DNA from: Cornus controversa
Taxonomy: Eukaryota > Streptophyta > Magnoliopsida > Cornales > Cornaceae
Reading direction: 5' to 3'
Length of the DNA stretch: 64,000 nt
Assembly: GCA_026545225.1 (NCBI GenBank)
Contig: CM048849.1
Span: 28,716,336-28,780,335, forward strand
Made by a program: the position numbers and the translations under genes
Notes under the pieces: model-generated
What the model saw: the letters and a program-made list of their open reading frames with translations, nothing else
Databases searched by the model: none
What the model was told of the DNA's origin: nothing
In this document: piece by piece, positions 23,823 through 36,357 of the stretch
How positions within the stretch are numbered: position 1 is the first letter of the stretch
Layout of the letters: every line of letters begins with the position of its first letter

Positions 23823-26755
23823 GAAAACTTCGCGCATGAGGTGGCCAGTCTCATACACAAAACCTGAGGAATATTAACCACTGATAGCAACAAGCATAGA
23901 TGCAAAGGATAGAAATAGAACAATTGCTAAAAGCTGAACAGAAATCCCATTGAATTTAAAATAATTGATAAATAAATCATTAAATTCTGGTAATACAATT
24001 TGAAAGTCCCGTAACCCAAGGACCCCTTAACCAGAAAGAAATAAAAGTTCAACACTTAAATTAAAATCCAAAACCAAAACCTCTAAATGAGTTCATAGTT
24101 TTATTCCTGAAGAAAAAGTAGATTCCTACCCTGAGACTGGTGAGAGTAGATGTCTATCACAGCCCAACCCTAGTACTCTATCCTCGCGGGAGAAACTGCT
24201 TGGGACCTGAAATATCAACAAAGTGGGTTAAACCCACGAGCAAGTTCTATCTACTACATCCCAATCAGAGAATCAATATACATACCTCAATGTGAGGGAC
24301 ACAATAGATAAATATACGTTCAACCCCTCAGTTTATTCCTTATTCAGTTCATACTTTTAAAAATACAAATCATCTCATATATTTCCTCAACAACCCTTAT
24401 AATATAAAAACGATCCCCTTCTTTATGTTCACAAATCAAGATACACATGTATGTATTTTATGAAATCTATGCAATCATGATATGTCGATTATGATGCATG
24501 AATACATTAATAGGGATGGGCGATCCTGACACGCCGGGCAATCCTTACATGCCAAATAAAAATATAGATACCTTATTAGGTATGGGCGATCCTGACACGC
24601 CGGGCAATCCTTACATACCAAATAAAAATATAGATACCTTATTAGGTATGGGCGATCCTGACACGCCGGGCAATCCTTACATGCCAAATAAAAATTACAA
24701 ATGCATTCCCAATATGAAATAATAAATAAACAAGATGTATTATGACTTTTAATTTGCACAGACTACCAATTTGAATTATCAGCTATGCAATTATCCCCAT
24801 ATGACAAATCATTCACAAGTGAACCTAAATCAAGTATCCCATGTGCATTTATATATATAATAAGCACAATTGATTAAATCAAAATAACATAACACCCATT
24901 AGAGGAAACACTTCCTCAAACCAATCTCCAATGCCCTCAAATCTCCGCGGGGATCTAAACTTACTTTTATCTAGGTTTCTGAGCCTATTTCACTTCTAAG
25001 AACACTAAGAAAATATTCTGGAATTTTCTGAAATTTAAAACATTTTTAATAAACCAAAGAAGGTGAAAATCCAACTTTTAGGCACTTTAAAAATTAATTG
25101 AACACCAAGGGAAGCTCAAATCGAGGTGAAAATTTAAACCCAAGGTCATTTAATCTCTAAACAGTTACAGAAAAATTTTGGGAATTTTTGGAATTTCAGA
25201 AGTATTTTCTAAAATTACAGAAAGTGAAAAACCCAGCTTTTGGACACTTTAAAATTCAATTGAACAACAAGGAAAGATCATTTTGAGTTGAAAATTTAAA
25301 CCCAAGTGTATTTAACCTCCAGAGAGTTACAGTAAAAATTTGGGAATTTTTGGAGTTGTAAAAGTATTTTCTAAAATTAAAAAAAGGGAAAAAGACAGCT
25401 TTTGGGTACTTTTAAAAATTAATTGCACAACAAGGGAAAAGTTTTTTGAGTTGAAAATTTAAAATTAAGTGTATTTAACCTCCAATATCATACAATAAAA
25501 TTTTCAGAAGTTTTGGAATCATGAAAGTATTTTTAAAAAATGATTTTTCAAATTTTCAAGTTTTTCCAAAAATTTCAAAAATTCAAAAAAAATATTAAAA
25601 TATATCGGAATGGGCCCAAAGTGGACCCAAGGGTGGGCCCCCGCGAGTGGGGCCCAAAAGTATTTTTTCCGGTGCCGGCCGGCGCCGGCGCCGGCCCCAC
25701 GCGCCGGCACGCGCCTGCCAGGCGCGTGGGGAAGCCCCTGCGCTGGGGCTTCTTCCCCAGCGCGCTGCCGGCGACGATCCGGCCTCCTCCGGCCACCGTT
25801 CGCCTCCATTTTTGCGCCGTTCTTCTCCTCTCGACGCCGTCTACGTATTGGTGCAAAAAGCCCCATCCGAAATAGCCCGAATCAAAAACCCCCAATTCAC
25901 AAGTTCTAGGGTTCTTCGCAAAATTCAAAAATTTTAAATCCAATAATTCATGATCTGTTTTCCTAAGGATTTAGTGTTGTTTACAATTTAATTACAACAC
26001 AGTAGGTTCACAATTAAACAATTATTTCTTACAAATTGCATAAATGAATGATTTCTTCCTTAACACAATATACATATACATGAACACATATGCATATAAC
26101 CTTACATGAACAAAATCAATTAAATCTACATACAATCATCATAGTTAATCTCACAAAATTTATCAATAGCAGAAAAATATAAACATGCAATTAACTACAA
26201 ATTTTTAATATAAATATATGCTCAACCTAGACTATGCATACGGATTCAAGGGGGAAGAGAAGAATTAAACTTGCCTTTTTCCTGACGAATTAACTTGTTC
26301 ACCCGATCGTCACTCCCTTCTCTCTTTCGTTTTCTCTCTTTTAGTTCTGTGCGTAACACAACGGCAAACCCTAATTTCTTCTTCTTTTCTTTTCCTTTTT
26401 GTTTTAATTATTCTTTTATTGTTTTTCCTAAAACTAATAAAAATCAAATTAATAATAATAATAAATATAGCGATAGCAATATTATTATAACCCTAGGCCC
26501 ATCATTTTAAACATAACCTTAGCCCACTCATCCTAGCCCAAATTCCTCCCTAGCCCAACCCAAAACATTTAAATAAAAATAATACACAATTTATACCAAT
26601 TCACATAAAATGACAATATGCATGTATAAAAGACAAGCAACTCTCCTACAATGATAATCTTTATAAAACAAAAAAAAACATTTCACATGAATTAATAAAA
26701 TAAAGTAATAATGTAAAGAGATTAAATTGACACCTAAATTTTTCGGGGTATTACA
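23823..26755 (-). mobile_element. Gypsy LTR, minus orientation, right outer copy (fossil)
   Basis: Reverse complement of the first LTR subfamily. Its sense-strand start (TGTAATACCCC) lies at 26755. Its sense-strand end lies at 23823 and is very slightly incomplete. It is followed at once by the second GAATG. It contains the 66-bp units (three, about 24515-24695), the roughly 160-bp units, the G+C-rich island (about 25610-25800) and an A/T- and purine-rich sense leader (about 26280-26470). It pairs with 502-2978. With a 5-bp duplication outside both, these two are the LTRs of the founding insertion. Confidence 0.85.
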
Positions 26756-27770
26756 GAATGTAACATACATTTTAGGTTTTTATCCTGTTATCTTAAGTTG
26801 GGCAACCTGTTACCTTAAGTTGGGATGTATCATACATTTTAGGTTTCCTACCTATTACTTTAAATTGGAATGTAACATACTTTTTAAGTTTTCAACCTAT
26901 TATCTTAAGTTAGGCAACCTGTTACCTTAAGTTGGGATGTTCCATACATTTTAGGTTTCCAACCTGTTACCTTAAGTTGGGATGTACCATACATTTTAAG
27001 TTTCCAACCTATTACCTTAAGTTGGGATGTATCATTCATTTTAGGTTTCGAACCTATTACCTTAAGTTGGGATGTAACATACATTTAGGTTTTCAATCTA
27101 TTTTCTTAAGTTGGGCAACCGGTTCCCTGAAGTTGGGATGCACCATACATTTTAGGTTTCCAACCTGTTATCTTAAGTTGGGCAATCTGTTACCTTATGT
27201 TGAGATGTACCATACATTTTAGGTTTCCTACCTATTATCTGAAGTTGGGATGTACTATACATTTTAGGTTTTCAACTCTTTGGACAATTTGTTACCTTAA
27301 GTTGGGATGTATCATACATTTTAGGTTTTCAATATATTACCTTAAGTTGGGATGTATCTTACATTTTAGGTTTCGAACTTGTTTTCTTAAGTTGGACAAT
27401 CTGTTACCTTAAGTTGGGATGTATTATACATTTTAAGTTTTCAATATGTTACCTTAAGTTGGGATGTACCTTACATTTTAGGTTTCCAAACTATTAGCTT
27501 AATTTGGACAATCTGTTAATTACCTTAAGTTGGGATGTATCATACATTTTATGTTTCCAATCTGTTACCTTAAGTTGGGATGTATTATACATTTTAGGTT
27601 TCCTGCCTATTACCATAAGTTAGGATGTACCATACATTTTAGATTTCGAACTTGTTATCTTAAGTTGGGCAATCGGTTACCTTAAGGTTAGGATGTTACA
27701 TAGAATTCATGTTTCCTATATGTTATGTTTTAGTTAGGATGTAACATTCATTTAAGTTTTCAGCCTATTA
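26756..27770. repeat. Minisatellite array, right part
   Basis: Continuation of the array at 1-496, with the same 45-bp and 22-bp units (gttaccttaagttgggatgt and catacattttaggtttccaa). It decays in order towards 27720-27770. The first five bases are the right copy of the GAATG duplication. Open frames giving repeated peptides such as YYLKLGCTIHFRFPT are by-products of unit lengths divisible by three. Confidence 0.9.
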
Positions 27771-28560
27771 TTTTTGCTCTAGCTATGGTTTGTATTTTAT
27801 TTGTTACATAATTATTGAAAAACCAAGAAAGAAATGGTGAATTTGTTTCTAAGCGTTTTATACCAAATAAAATAACAGTCATAACTTTAGAAAATAAATA
27901 TTAAAATTAACTTGATATGACACTCAAGAGGCTAGTGTGTAAATGTAACAATAGTGGTGATTTCATTGACGTGGATTTCTTAGAAAGTGTGATAAAGCCT
28001 TCAGTTGGCACCTTTTGCAATTAATTACCTGCCTAATAAAAATTCTACTTCTATTTTATTGGAATCAGATTTTTTATAAGTTCTCATAATTAATTTTGTC
28101 AATGAGTGAAAGGCTACTGGAATGGTTTTAGACTTATTTCAAAAATTAATACCATCTGTTGAGTTTTTAGTCGTACACTTTTATCATGAAAGTTAACAAC
28201 TTATTGGCTTTCTCATTTATGGTCTTTCACTTGGAGGAGGGAGCTACAGATAAGGGGTACATAGAGGGGAGAATCACCTGGTGAAAGGTAAGTTCACGAA
28301 AAAAACATAGATTTCGAAATTGGCATTATTAAAAATAAATCCATCTGGTAAATTGACTGAACTAAAGTATAAAAACAACAAACATAACATCAACTAAGAA
28401 ACCCATATTGTATAAATGACCAATCCCACAAACACTCAGCTCGTATCCCATCCCATTTAAATAAATAAGCACCAAAATCATGTCAGATTCAAAATCAAAA
28501 ATATTTTCCCCACCATATTCATGAACAAGAAACACCCACTAGTAAAAATCAACAAAACCC
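27771..28560. other. A/T-rich spacer, no gene seen
   Basis: Low-complexity plant intergenic sequence. I see no sustained coding frame, RNA gene or clear repeat in it. Confidence 0.55.
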
Positions 28561-28650
28561 TCTAACTTAATTGCCCAAAATTCCTACACATATACACAAC
28601 ATTCATGATTATCACCAAAGATACCAACTTGGTCACACACACACATATAC

Positions 28651-28771
28651 CAGAGTGAGAAAAGAGCCTTGAGTGCGTAGTGAGGATCACAAGAAGATCA
28701 CCACTATCCCCCTCAAAGAGGCAGATCAAAATAGCAGCTCTCTTGGGTCTGCTCTGTTTTTTATTATCCAT
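28651..28771 (-). pseudogene. Nudix hydrolase (CoA-diphosphatase type) exon fragment
   Basis: The minus-strand frame reads MDNKKQSRPKRAAILICLFE, then GDSGDLLVILTTHSRLFSHSG. This matches from memory the stretch just before the Nudix box in plant NUDT15/22-type coenzyme A diphosphatases (typical form RAAVLICLFEGDDGDLRVIL, then TKRSS.LSTHSGEV). The similarity stops at HSG, exactly where a GT donor-like sequence (GTATATGTGTG) begins, so a single exon end with its splice site seems preserved. The Nudix box GX5EX7REUXEEXGU is not seen downstream on this strand, nor are other exons. The TTHSRLF part departs from the usual TKRSSKL. It is most likely a stranded fragment and not a working gene. Confidence 0.55.
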
Positions 28772-29324
28772 ATGACTGCTCTATTTTGATAACCCATGGC
28801 TGAAAAAGACGATTGAAAATTGGGAGGGATTGAGATGGATTTAGTTTGGACGGGATGGAGATTAATACTGTATATATAATGGTTGATATGTATAGTTGAT
28901 GTATATGTATTTCTTGTTCACAGTAAATAGACATAGACAATAAAATGAATTAGACTTTGTAAATATAGTAAGTGACGTGACTCATTCAACACCAAATATA
29001 GAGCACGGACCGGACTGGATTAGAAGCTAGGAGAGGATTTTAATCCCAAGAATCTGGACCACTTTTGTGCACCGTACTTGGACAAGCAGCCCAATGCAAG
29101 TCTCCTGCTGGAAATCTGAGCAGCCTTTGTTGACTCTGTTTTGTGTACTAAAACGTCACTGTTTTAATAGTAATTATTAGAAAGAAAAAAATATCATAAA
29201 AGACAGGATCCAAGTCTAGACGTTTATCTTTTTCCTTTTCTTTTGGCCTTTTTCCTTCTCAAACCGATGACGTAAGAGACGATGTCAATATTTTTACGAT
29301 CTACTTCCCCACTTGGAAATCAGA

Positions 29325-29330
<6 letters not shown>
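28772..29330. promoter_or_regulatory. Upstream region of the hydrolase gene
   Basis: Noncoding. From about 29066 on, it is repeated upstream of the second gene copy (from about 60446; shared phrase gcaccgtacttggacaagca), so the duplicated block includes upstream sequence. Both copies keep a TTGACT element (29129 and 60508; TTGAC is the WRKY W-box core) and an ACGTCAC element (about 29153 and 60531; ACGT is the bZIP core). Whether they act is inference. Confidence 0.4.
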
Positions 29331-29377
<47 letters not shown>

Positions 29378-29378
29378 G
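29329..29378. repeat. (CA)n(TA)n microsatellite in the hydrolase 5' region
   Basis: A CA run followed by a TA run, ending about 95 bp before the start codon. The paralogue has a much shorter version (about 60672-60701). The TA run could serve as a TATA-like region, but no single TATA box can be picked. Confidence 0.85.
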
Positions 29379-29472
29379 TATATTGCATCTGTAAATTAGT
29401 TGTGCTGAATTCCCTTGTGTCGACTGTCGCTGCTATCAACAACATTTGCTATTCTTCTCCCAGATTTAAGGG

Positions 29473-32213
29473 ATGTCAGGCCCTCAGTGCTGCGAGAACC
29501 CACCGACCCTTAGCTCAAGCTGTGGAGTGGGACATATGGAAGAACTTGGAGGCCTCAAGTCCTACGTTTCTGGGCCCTCTGATTCCAAGTTTGCTGTTGT
29601 TCTCATCTCAGACGTTTTTGGTACTTATTTCACTTGTTATTTGAGCTTTCTCTTCCAACTATGATTTGGGTATTTCTCAATCTGGTGTGAAACGAGTCTT
29701 CTTGATTTATTTTATAGGTATTTGATCTTGGGCTATGAATATGTGTTGGTGGGTTCTTAATTTGGATAAAGTTATGGTAATTAACTTAAGCATGTTTGAC
29801 TATACCAATAAAAAAGTGCTATTCTTTGTATCATAATTAACTTTTTTTTTTCTTTTGCTAAATAATGATTAAGAGATATACTTTTCTATAAAGTGGGTAT
29901 TTTTTGTTTCATTTGTAATTTATTAACTTCTTTGTTTTTACAGTGAAATGTTTGTATTTGTGCACATGCCACGGTTCCTGATAATTTATGTTTATTTGTT
30001 AAAGATGATATTTGTTGTATCTGGTTAGAATTTATATGGAATGTAAATAATTGTGAAACAATGGATTATGTTTTTGTATATATATACACACACACACACA
30101 CATATGTATCTATGTGTTTATTGTGCTTTATAAATCATGTCCATCTTTCATCTAGTTTCAACCTTTGTCTGTCATTAAAATCATCATCATCGCTGTTGTG
30201 GCATGGGTGTGTGTTATTAGAATTATATATATATAATCAAATGAAAAAAGGAAAAAATAATCTTCATTGTCATATCTAATGTCCATGTATGAATTGATCT
30301 TGCAGGATATGAAGCTCCAAATTTGAGGTATTGTCATTTTTCAACTCTGCTTATGCAACTATTCAGTGCATGTTTTTTATACAATTTTTTACTTCAGAAG
30401 TTTGTTAATTTTTTTTTTTTTTCTGATGGTCCAGTCCTTGTCCACTTAAACATAGCAGTTTGAAAAAGAAAAATAGAATATTTGGTTTGATGATTTAATA
30501 AAATCCTAACAATTCTAGTGATATAAAGGGGAAATAAGAGAAAGATGAAATAACTGCCATGGATAAGGGAAAATCACCATTTAGCTTGTTCTTGCTTCTT
30601 ACATATTTTAATACATCTATAATTATGCAATTATATTTTCAAGAATTTCTTTACTCAGTGCAATTATCATCTAAAAATGCACATGTCTCTTTCCAATTAT
30701 ATCTAAAAGATGCACAATTTTTTTTTTTCCCCTAAAATTACTGAAAGAAGTATAAAAACTGCCTTTTCTTTTCTTTTTTCTTTTTCTGATAACCAGAGCA
30801 ATTGCTATTTCTCGAAAACTTAAATAGTAAAAATGTGAATTACTTAGTGAAATCTTCGTCCAAGATGCTCATTCTTTATTATCACTCGGTCTCGAGTCCT
30901 CATCTAGATAAGCATTATTATTTTTTTATAAATGCCTTATGACATAAAATTAAAGAATTTCCACTCCACTTTTGAAATTTTCACCATTGTTAGATTTGTG
31001 TAAATTTTTGTGGCCTTGTGCTGGTGTGTTTATACCCTTTGGGTGTCAGGGTTTAATGAGTGCTGTCTCCACCTCATTTTCCTAAATACCAAGTAGTTAT
31101 TGCTAGGCCTTGTGTCAAGTGATTTTCACACTCTGATTTTCAACTGTGAAGGAAGCTTGCTGACAAAGTTGCAGCTGCTGGATACTATGTGGTTGTTCCT
31201 GACTTCTTCAATGGGGACCCCTTTGTACCTGAAAATGCTGAGAGGCCTATAGCAGTTTGGATTAAAGAACATGGAGCGGTTAGTTATCTTCATTATGCTA
31301 TATGCCTTGAAACTGTTAATGGTCTATATTTGAAATTATAATGTGCATTTAAGATTAACATTTAAGTTTGTTATAGATGATGTAAAAAGCAAATTGGTGC
31401 AATTAGAGTAACATTTTATTAAAAAAACGAGGTATGGGAATAAAAAACCCTCTGACTTGATTAGTCATTGTTGGACAGTTTCGAACTCATCCTGAGATTA
31501 TATTCATTTTAGGATAAAGGATGTGAAGATGCCCAGGTTGTAATTGCTGCTTTAAGAAGCAAGGGAGTTTCTGCCGTAGGGGCTGCAGGTTTCTGCTGGG
31601 GAGGTAAAGAAGCTGCATAACTTGATACTAATTGTATAGAAATTATGTACAAAGTACCTACTGGAGTAATGGACTCAGCTCCTACGATTTTTGGTTTCAT
31701 TGCATTTGTCGATCTCAGGAATGGTAGTTGTAAAACTAGCAAGGACCGACGAGATTCAGGCTGCTGTTGTATTGCATCCTGGTCCCATTACAGTAGACGA
31801 CATTAATGGTAAGCTTAGCTTCCCACATCTCGAGCTCACAACAAATGTTTTATTACTGATGGCTGGATGTTTCAGAGGTTAAGACTCCAGTTGCTATATT
31901 GGGTGCTGAGATTGACGAGCTTTCCCCACCGGAACAACTGAAACATTTTGGGGAGATTTTATCTGCAAAATCGGAGGTAAGAGATGATCAAAATGGTTTT
32001 ATGGCTTTTTTTTTTCCGAAGATCCATACATAAGGTATGCATTTTGACGAAGAACTTTAACCTGTATTTCAGATTGATAGCTTCGTTAAGATATTCCCAG
32101 GTGTAGCTCATGGATGGGCAGTGAGATACAATGTTGACGATGAATCAGCAGTCAAGAGTGCCGAAGAGGCCCATGGAGACATGTTAAACTGGTTTACTAA
32201 GTATGTGAAGTGA
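29473..32213 (+). CDS. Dienelactone hydrolase family protein (alpha/beta hydrolase), complete, seven exons
   Basis: Exons: 29473-29620, 30306-30327, 31152-31278, 31513-31603, 31719-31808, 31876-31976, 32073-32213. All introns are GT-AG, and the sum is 720 bases: 239 residues plus stop, the usual length for this plant family. The protein starts [18 protein letters not shown]. It has the fold's core strands ([23 protein letters not shown]) and the nucleophile elbow GFCWGG with Cys127. Asp173 ([11 protein letters not shown]) and His206 (VAHGWAVRY) complete a Cys-Asp-His triad like that of bacterial dienelactone hydrolase. Plant members are often named endo-1,3;1,4-beta-D-glucanase-like or carboxymethylenebutenolidase-like. 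The true substrate in plants is uncertain, and the lack of a signal peptide suggests a cytosolic enzyme. Exon 2 is only 22 bp. Nothing seen breaks the gene. A paralogue begins at 60797. Confidence 0.94.
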
Positions 32214-32607
32214 TCAAAAAAGTTCTGGATGAATTGAAGAATGATCATGTAATAGGTTCATATATGTTTGCACTATGCAGGCAATGGGACTAAATAGGAT
32301 CAAGGATTGGTTATGTATCTCCTTATTTTACCTTGGAATTGGCATGATATATCACACCCAATATTATGAATATTTTGGTCTTATTCAAAATAATAAAATA
32401 ATATAAGAATTTAAGTAAATAATTTTATAAGACATTTGGAGAAGAGAAATTATTAGATAGTTCTGGACCATTGACACTTTGTGATCCAGTCCAATTAAAA
32501 CTCTCTTTTTAAGAAAAGTGGACTTACAAGAGTGGAGTAAGATATTAGAAAGAAACTCAGATTATAAATGCTGTAAAAAGCAAACTGGTAAAAATCATGC
32601 ATATATG
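32214..32607. other. 3' flank of the hydrolase gene
   Basis: A/T-rich trailer with no further coding frame. An aataataaaataat stretch (about 32388-32402) could serve as a polyadenylation signal. It ends at the target duplication CATTT (32608-32612) of the copia insertion, so that element landed about 400 bp past the stop codon. Confidence 0.5.
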
Positions 32608-32612
32608 CATTT

Positions 32613-34031
32613 TGTTACCCAAGTAATGACCCGGGGGGGTGGGGGGGGCGATCAATGACAAACTATGATAATTTTTTACTGATTTAAATTGCAAGAACAA
32701 ATCTAAATGAAAGCAATAGTGAAATGATTAAATTGAAATTAATTCACAAAGATAAGAGAGAGAGTTAGAGAGAATCAAACACAAGTGACGTAAGATGTAG
32801 CGTGGTTCGGAATCCCCTACTCCATGACTCAAGATTCCCCTTGAAATTTTTTCAAATTCACTAAGACTTCTCCTTTCGGGTGGAAAGCAAACCTTTACAA
32901 TGAAGTTTACAAACTTCTTCCTTCTCTTACTAAGTGAAGTCCTTCACCTAATCTTCTAGGATTTAAACTAACCATTTACAAAGAATGAGAGGAAGATTGT
33001 TGTACAATAAATAATATCTCTCAAGAATAAATGCTCAAGTTTAGCTCACAACTATAGCAATAAATGAATCTCAAGTTTGAAGCTCAAATCTTTGTTTCAA
33101 GAGAATGAGATGAGTAGATGATAATCAATAATTGTATGCTTGGTGTCTCTTACTCATAAATACAGATCAAGACTCATTTATAGTGTCTATTTCGAAAATA
33201 TGGTTGTTGGAGGTGATTGGGTAACATTAAATGCAGTCAACTAGCCGTTTCAGATCTGTTCCCGTAAGGTTAGTCGATTGGTCATTTAGCATTTGTCGAC
33301 TGATGAGACTTTTCAAGAAAAAAATGAGTTTTGATCCAATATAAGTCGACTAATGGAATTCTATAAGTCGACTAATTTGCCCTTCTAGAAATGGCTAAAA
33401 AGTTTTGTCAAGGTTAGACGACGCTTAGTCGACTGAGGGAAACTTTCTAAAAAAATATTTCTAGGCATAAGTCAACTGATGCATTTTCATAAGTCGACTA
33501 ATCTATCTCTCTTGGAATGTCAAGAACTCACAGTCTCTATAAGTCGACTGATACATGCTGAACATTGAAAAACATAGTTTTGACATCCAAACAAAGTCTA
33601 AACCATCAAAGACTTAAAAGATGTGATTCAATGTGATCAAGTCCTATTCTCAAGAGGCTAAGGACCAATATGAAATGTAGGAATGATATGCACATGGTCC
33701 TAAAAACTTGTTTTTGACAATTTGAGCTTCAAGCAAAATATTCAAATAAGTTTTACAAGATTACCTAAATTCTCACCATTTCTTAACTACCCCAAATCTT
33801 CTTTGATTGGCATGATTCTTCAAGCTAACTTGATGTGCCAACTTCATTTCAATGGGATGAATTCTTTTGCTCATATCGTCTTCAATGTTTTATCCTCATT
33901 GTGAATGCTTTCTTGAATAGATCATTGTTCTAAGCAATCACTTAATGTAAATTTTAGTACTTAACACCATTAATGGTTTGTTATCATCAAAATTAAAAGA
34001 TTGCCATTTGGTTAAAATCTTTGGGTCAACA
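32613..34031 (-). repeat. Copia 3' LTR
   Basis: Matches 52484-53919 along its length (shared phrases taaattgcaagaacaaatct and caagtcctattctcaagaag/aggc). It includes six exact GTCGAC motifs between 33295 and 33548, mostly in the form taagtcgactaat. The adjoining polypurine tract confirms that this is the downstream LTR of a minus-strand element. Confidence 0.9.
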
Positions 34032-34659
34032 ATCTTTCCCTTTTTGATGATAACAAAACATTGATGTGTTTAGATAAAGTATAGAGTGCATTCAAAGATG
34101 CTCCCCCTATCAATATGCACAATATGAACACAACATTTCACAAGAATGACAAATGAAGCATTTTTCAATAAACTCATGCTTTTGAATAGTAATTCAAATG
34201 GAATTCACAAGCATTTTGAATATATAACGTATGCAAACTTCAATGGCTACATGTTTTCCATAATCATGAAACAAGGATAATAGATTCAATCACAAAGTTC
34301 GCACAATGTATCATCAAAGAAGATAACATTCATAAAATCATCATGAACAAGATATGGTAGTACAAATGTTTATCATCCCAAAAACAAATATCCAAATCAT
34401 TCCAAAATATCCAAAATATAGATTATCATCATCCCAAAAACATCCAATCAAAATATCCAAAATATATCCAATACATAAAAAGACAAAAGATAAATTCTAT
34501 CTAAATGAGGCAAAGGGCTCCACATCAATCATGAAATCTTCTCCCCCTTTGTCAACATAAAAAAGGAAACTATCCGGTCATCTCATGGATCCGAAGGCTG
34601 GGGAGGAATAGAGAAGAAGTGACGAAACTATCCGATCATCTTCTCCCAATTTGTCAACA

Positions 34660-35844
34660 TCAAAAAGAAAACCATCCGGTCATCTCATGGATAACTGTGA
34701 GTCTAGTGCCCAATGATGTAGACTCATCTTTAGAATCAGCCCGAAACTGTTCAAAATCAGCCCGCAAGGCTTCAAGTTTCGCTTCATTCCTTTGAGCTAT
34801 AACCATGTGAGGGTCTAGGTGAGAAATGATTTGTGCCATCATAGGTGAAATGTCACCTTCCTATTTCTCTTCATTTTCAGCCTCCTCATCTTCCTCAACA
34901 ACAAATTCTCCAACTGGCTTGTACTAAGACCCATTTAGATGTATCCTAAAGTTCATCCTTTTAAGGGTTGAGTCGTTAAGACGGTCTATCCTTGCGACTG
35001 GTCTCTTAATTTCCTCACTTGCAAGATTAACCCCAAAGTGTTCAAATATCCTAGTGAGAGGAAGAGCATAAAACAGTCGAGACTGTGGCCTAGAAACGCA
35101 CTCTTTCATGTGATGGAGAATGAGATGTGAAAGATCAAGTTTCTTTCTATTGAGAAAACACCAAATGACGAATGTCTCCATGTAATTTACATCAGAGCAA
35201 CTCCCCAATTTTGGTAAAATATCATGCCCAATAATGGTATGAATAATACGGGCTTCAAGTGTAAGCATATTCACCTGTATTCTATTTGCAACAGAGATGG
35301 AAGGGTCATCACATTTGTTGAAGGGCCTTTATAGGGTCAAAATCTTGAACAATTGCCCAATCATAGGTGTAATAATGCTGGAAATCTCCCTCTGGAATAT
35401 GAAAAATTGTTCACAACCTTCGGTAGTCAAACAAATTTCCCGTCCTTTAACAAAAGAAAGAAGAGTATTTTCGTTACTCTTTTCTTCTTCTAAATGAGCA
35501 TAGAAAACATGAACCAACTGGGGGTATTGAATTTTGTCCAACGTGACAAAATTTTCCCAACCAATTGTATGAAAATAGTTGAAGGTGTTCAACTGTAAGT
35601 CGGCGCAAGTAATTGGTGAGACAACCTTACCTTTTTCTACAATGCGATTTGCAAACTTGTTGTTGTAGCGCATTTGGTAGATGTCGTTCCTGAAGAGAGA
35701 AGGAGGAATTGGTTGAGTTGGTAGCTCCGTAGGACGAGACGGTTCTCCTTCATTCTGGCATTTTTGGCGTCGTTCACTGTGTTCTTCATCGGAGCCGATA
35801 TTTCTGTCGGGAAATGGTCTCCCTCCTAGGGTTTTTGGAGGCAT
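34660..35844 (-). mobile_element. Extra (post-pol) reading-frame remnant of the copia element
   Basis: Pieces at 35329-35844, 34924-35274 and 34660-34842 lie downstream of RNase H on the minus strand. The first begins MPPKTLGGRPF and holds YPQLVHVFYAHL and VKGREICLT. From memory these resemble the 'putative plant transposon protein' domain often found in retroelement extra frames. The position matches the env-like or extra frame of SIRE-type elements. Whether it ever encoded an envelope is unknown; no clear membrane segment is seen. Broken fossil. Confidence 0.55.
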
Positions 35845-35939
35845 AGTGGATAATGGAAGAGATGAGATGGTGGGTGAGTTGTAACGAGAGGAGAAAAAGA
35901 TGTTTCAGGTGGGAGAGATTAAGACGAAACGTCGTGAAG

Positions 35940-36240
35940 AAGGCGAATAGATCGACTTATGGATCGACTGATGAGGGACGATGTATATATATACGCACAC
36001 ATTAGTCGACTTATGGAAAATGATAAGTCGACTTATTATTTGAAGCATCACCCTCATTAACTGATTAGTTGACTTATGGTAAGTGATAAGTCGACTGTTT
36101 CAATTAAAACAGTCATTCAAGCTTTTCTATTGATCAGTCGACTTATGAAAATGAATAAGTCGACTGTTTTGTACAAAACAATCACTAAGCCTTTATCAGT
36201 CGACTGATGAAATGACATAAGTCGACTTATGCTGTCTAAA
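35940..36240. repeat. Cluster of GTCGAC palindromes in the copia 3' noncoding region
   Basis: About seven exact GTCGAC sites and several near copies in 300 bp, mostly as (a/g)ataagtcgacttatg or cagtcgactgatg, between RNase H and the extra frame. The same motif recurs in both LTRs. Sireviruses are known to carry repeated and palindromic motifs in noncoding regions. The exact motif here is read directly from the sequence. Confidence 0.8.
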
Positions 36241-36357
36241 ATGAACTTTGTGCTAAAATCATGAACTTTTCACCTCGCAAGCACTAGTCATACTAATTTC
36301 TCTTCTAATTGTGCAAAATCAATCTTCTTGAAGAGGTTTAGTGAGAATATCGGTTAA

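Noticed and set aside
26727-27412. Open frames with YYLKLGCTIHFRFPT repeats
   Set aside because: Translation of the 45-bp minisatellite. The array varies too much in unit length to be a coding repeat.
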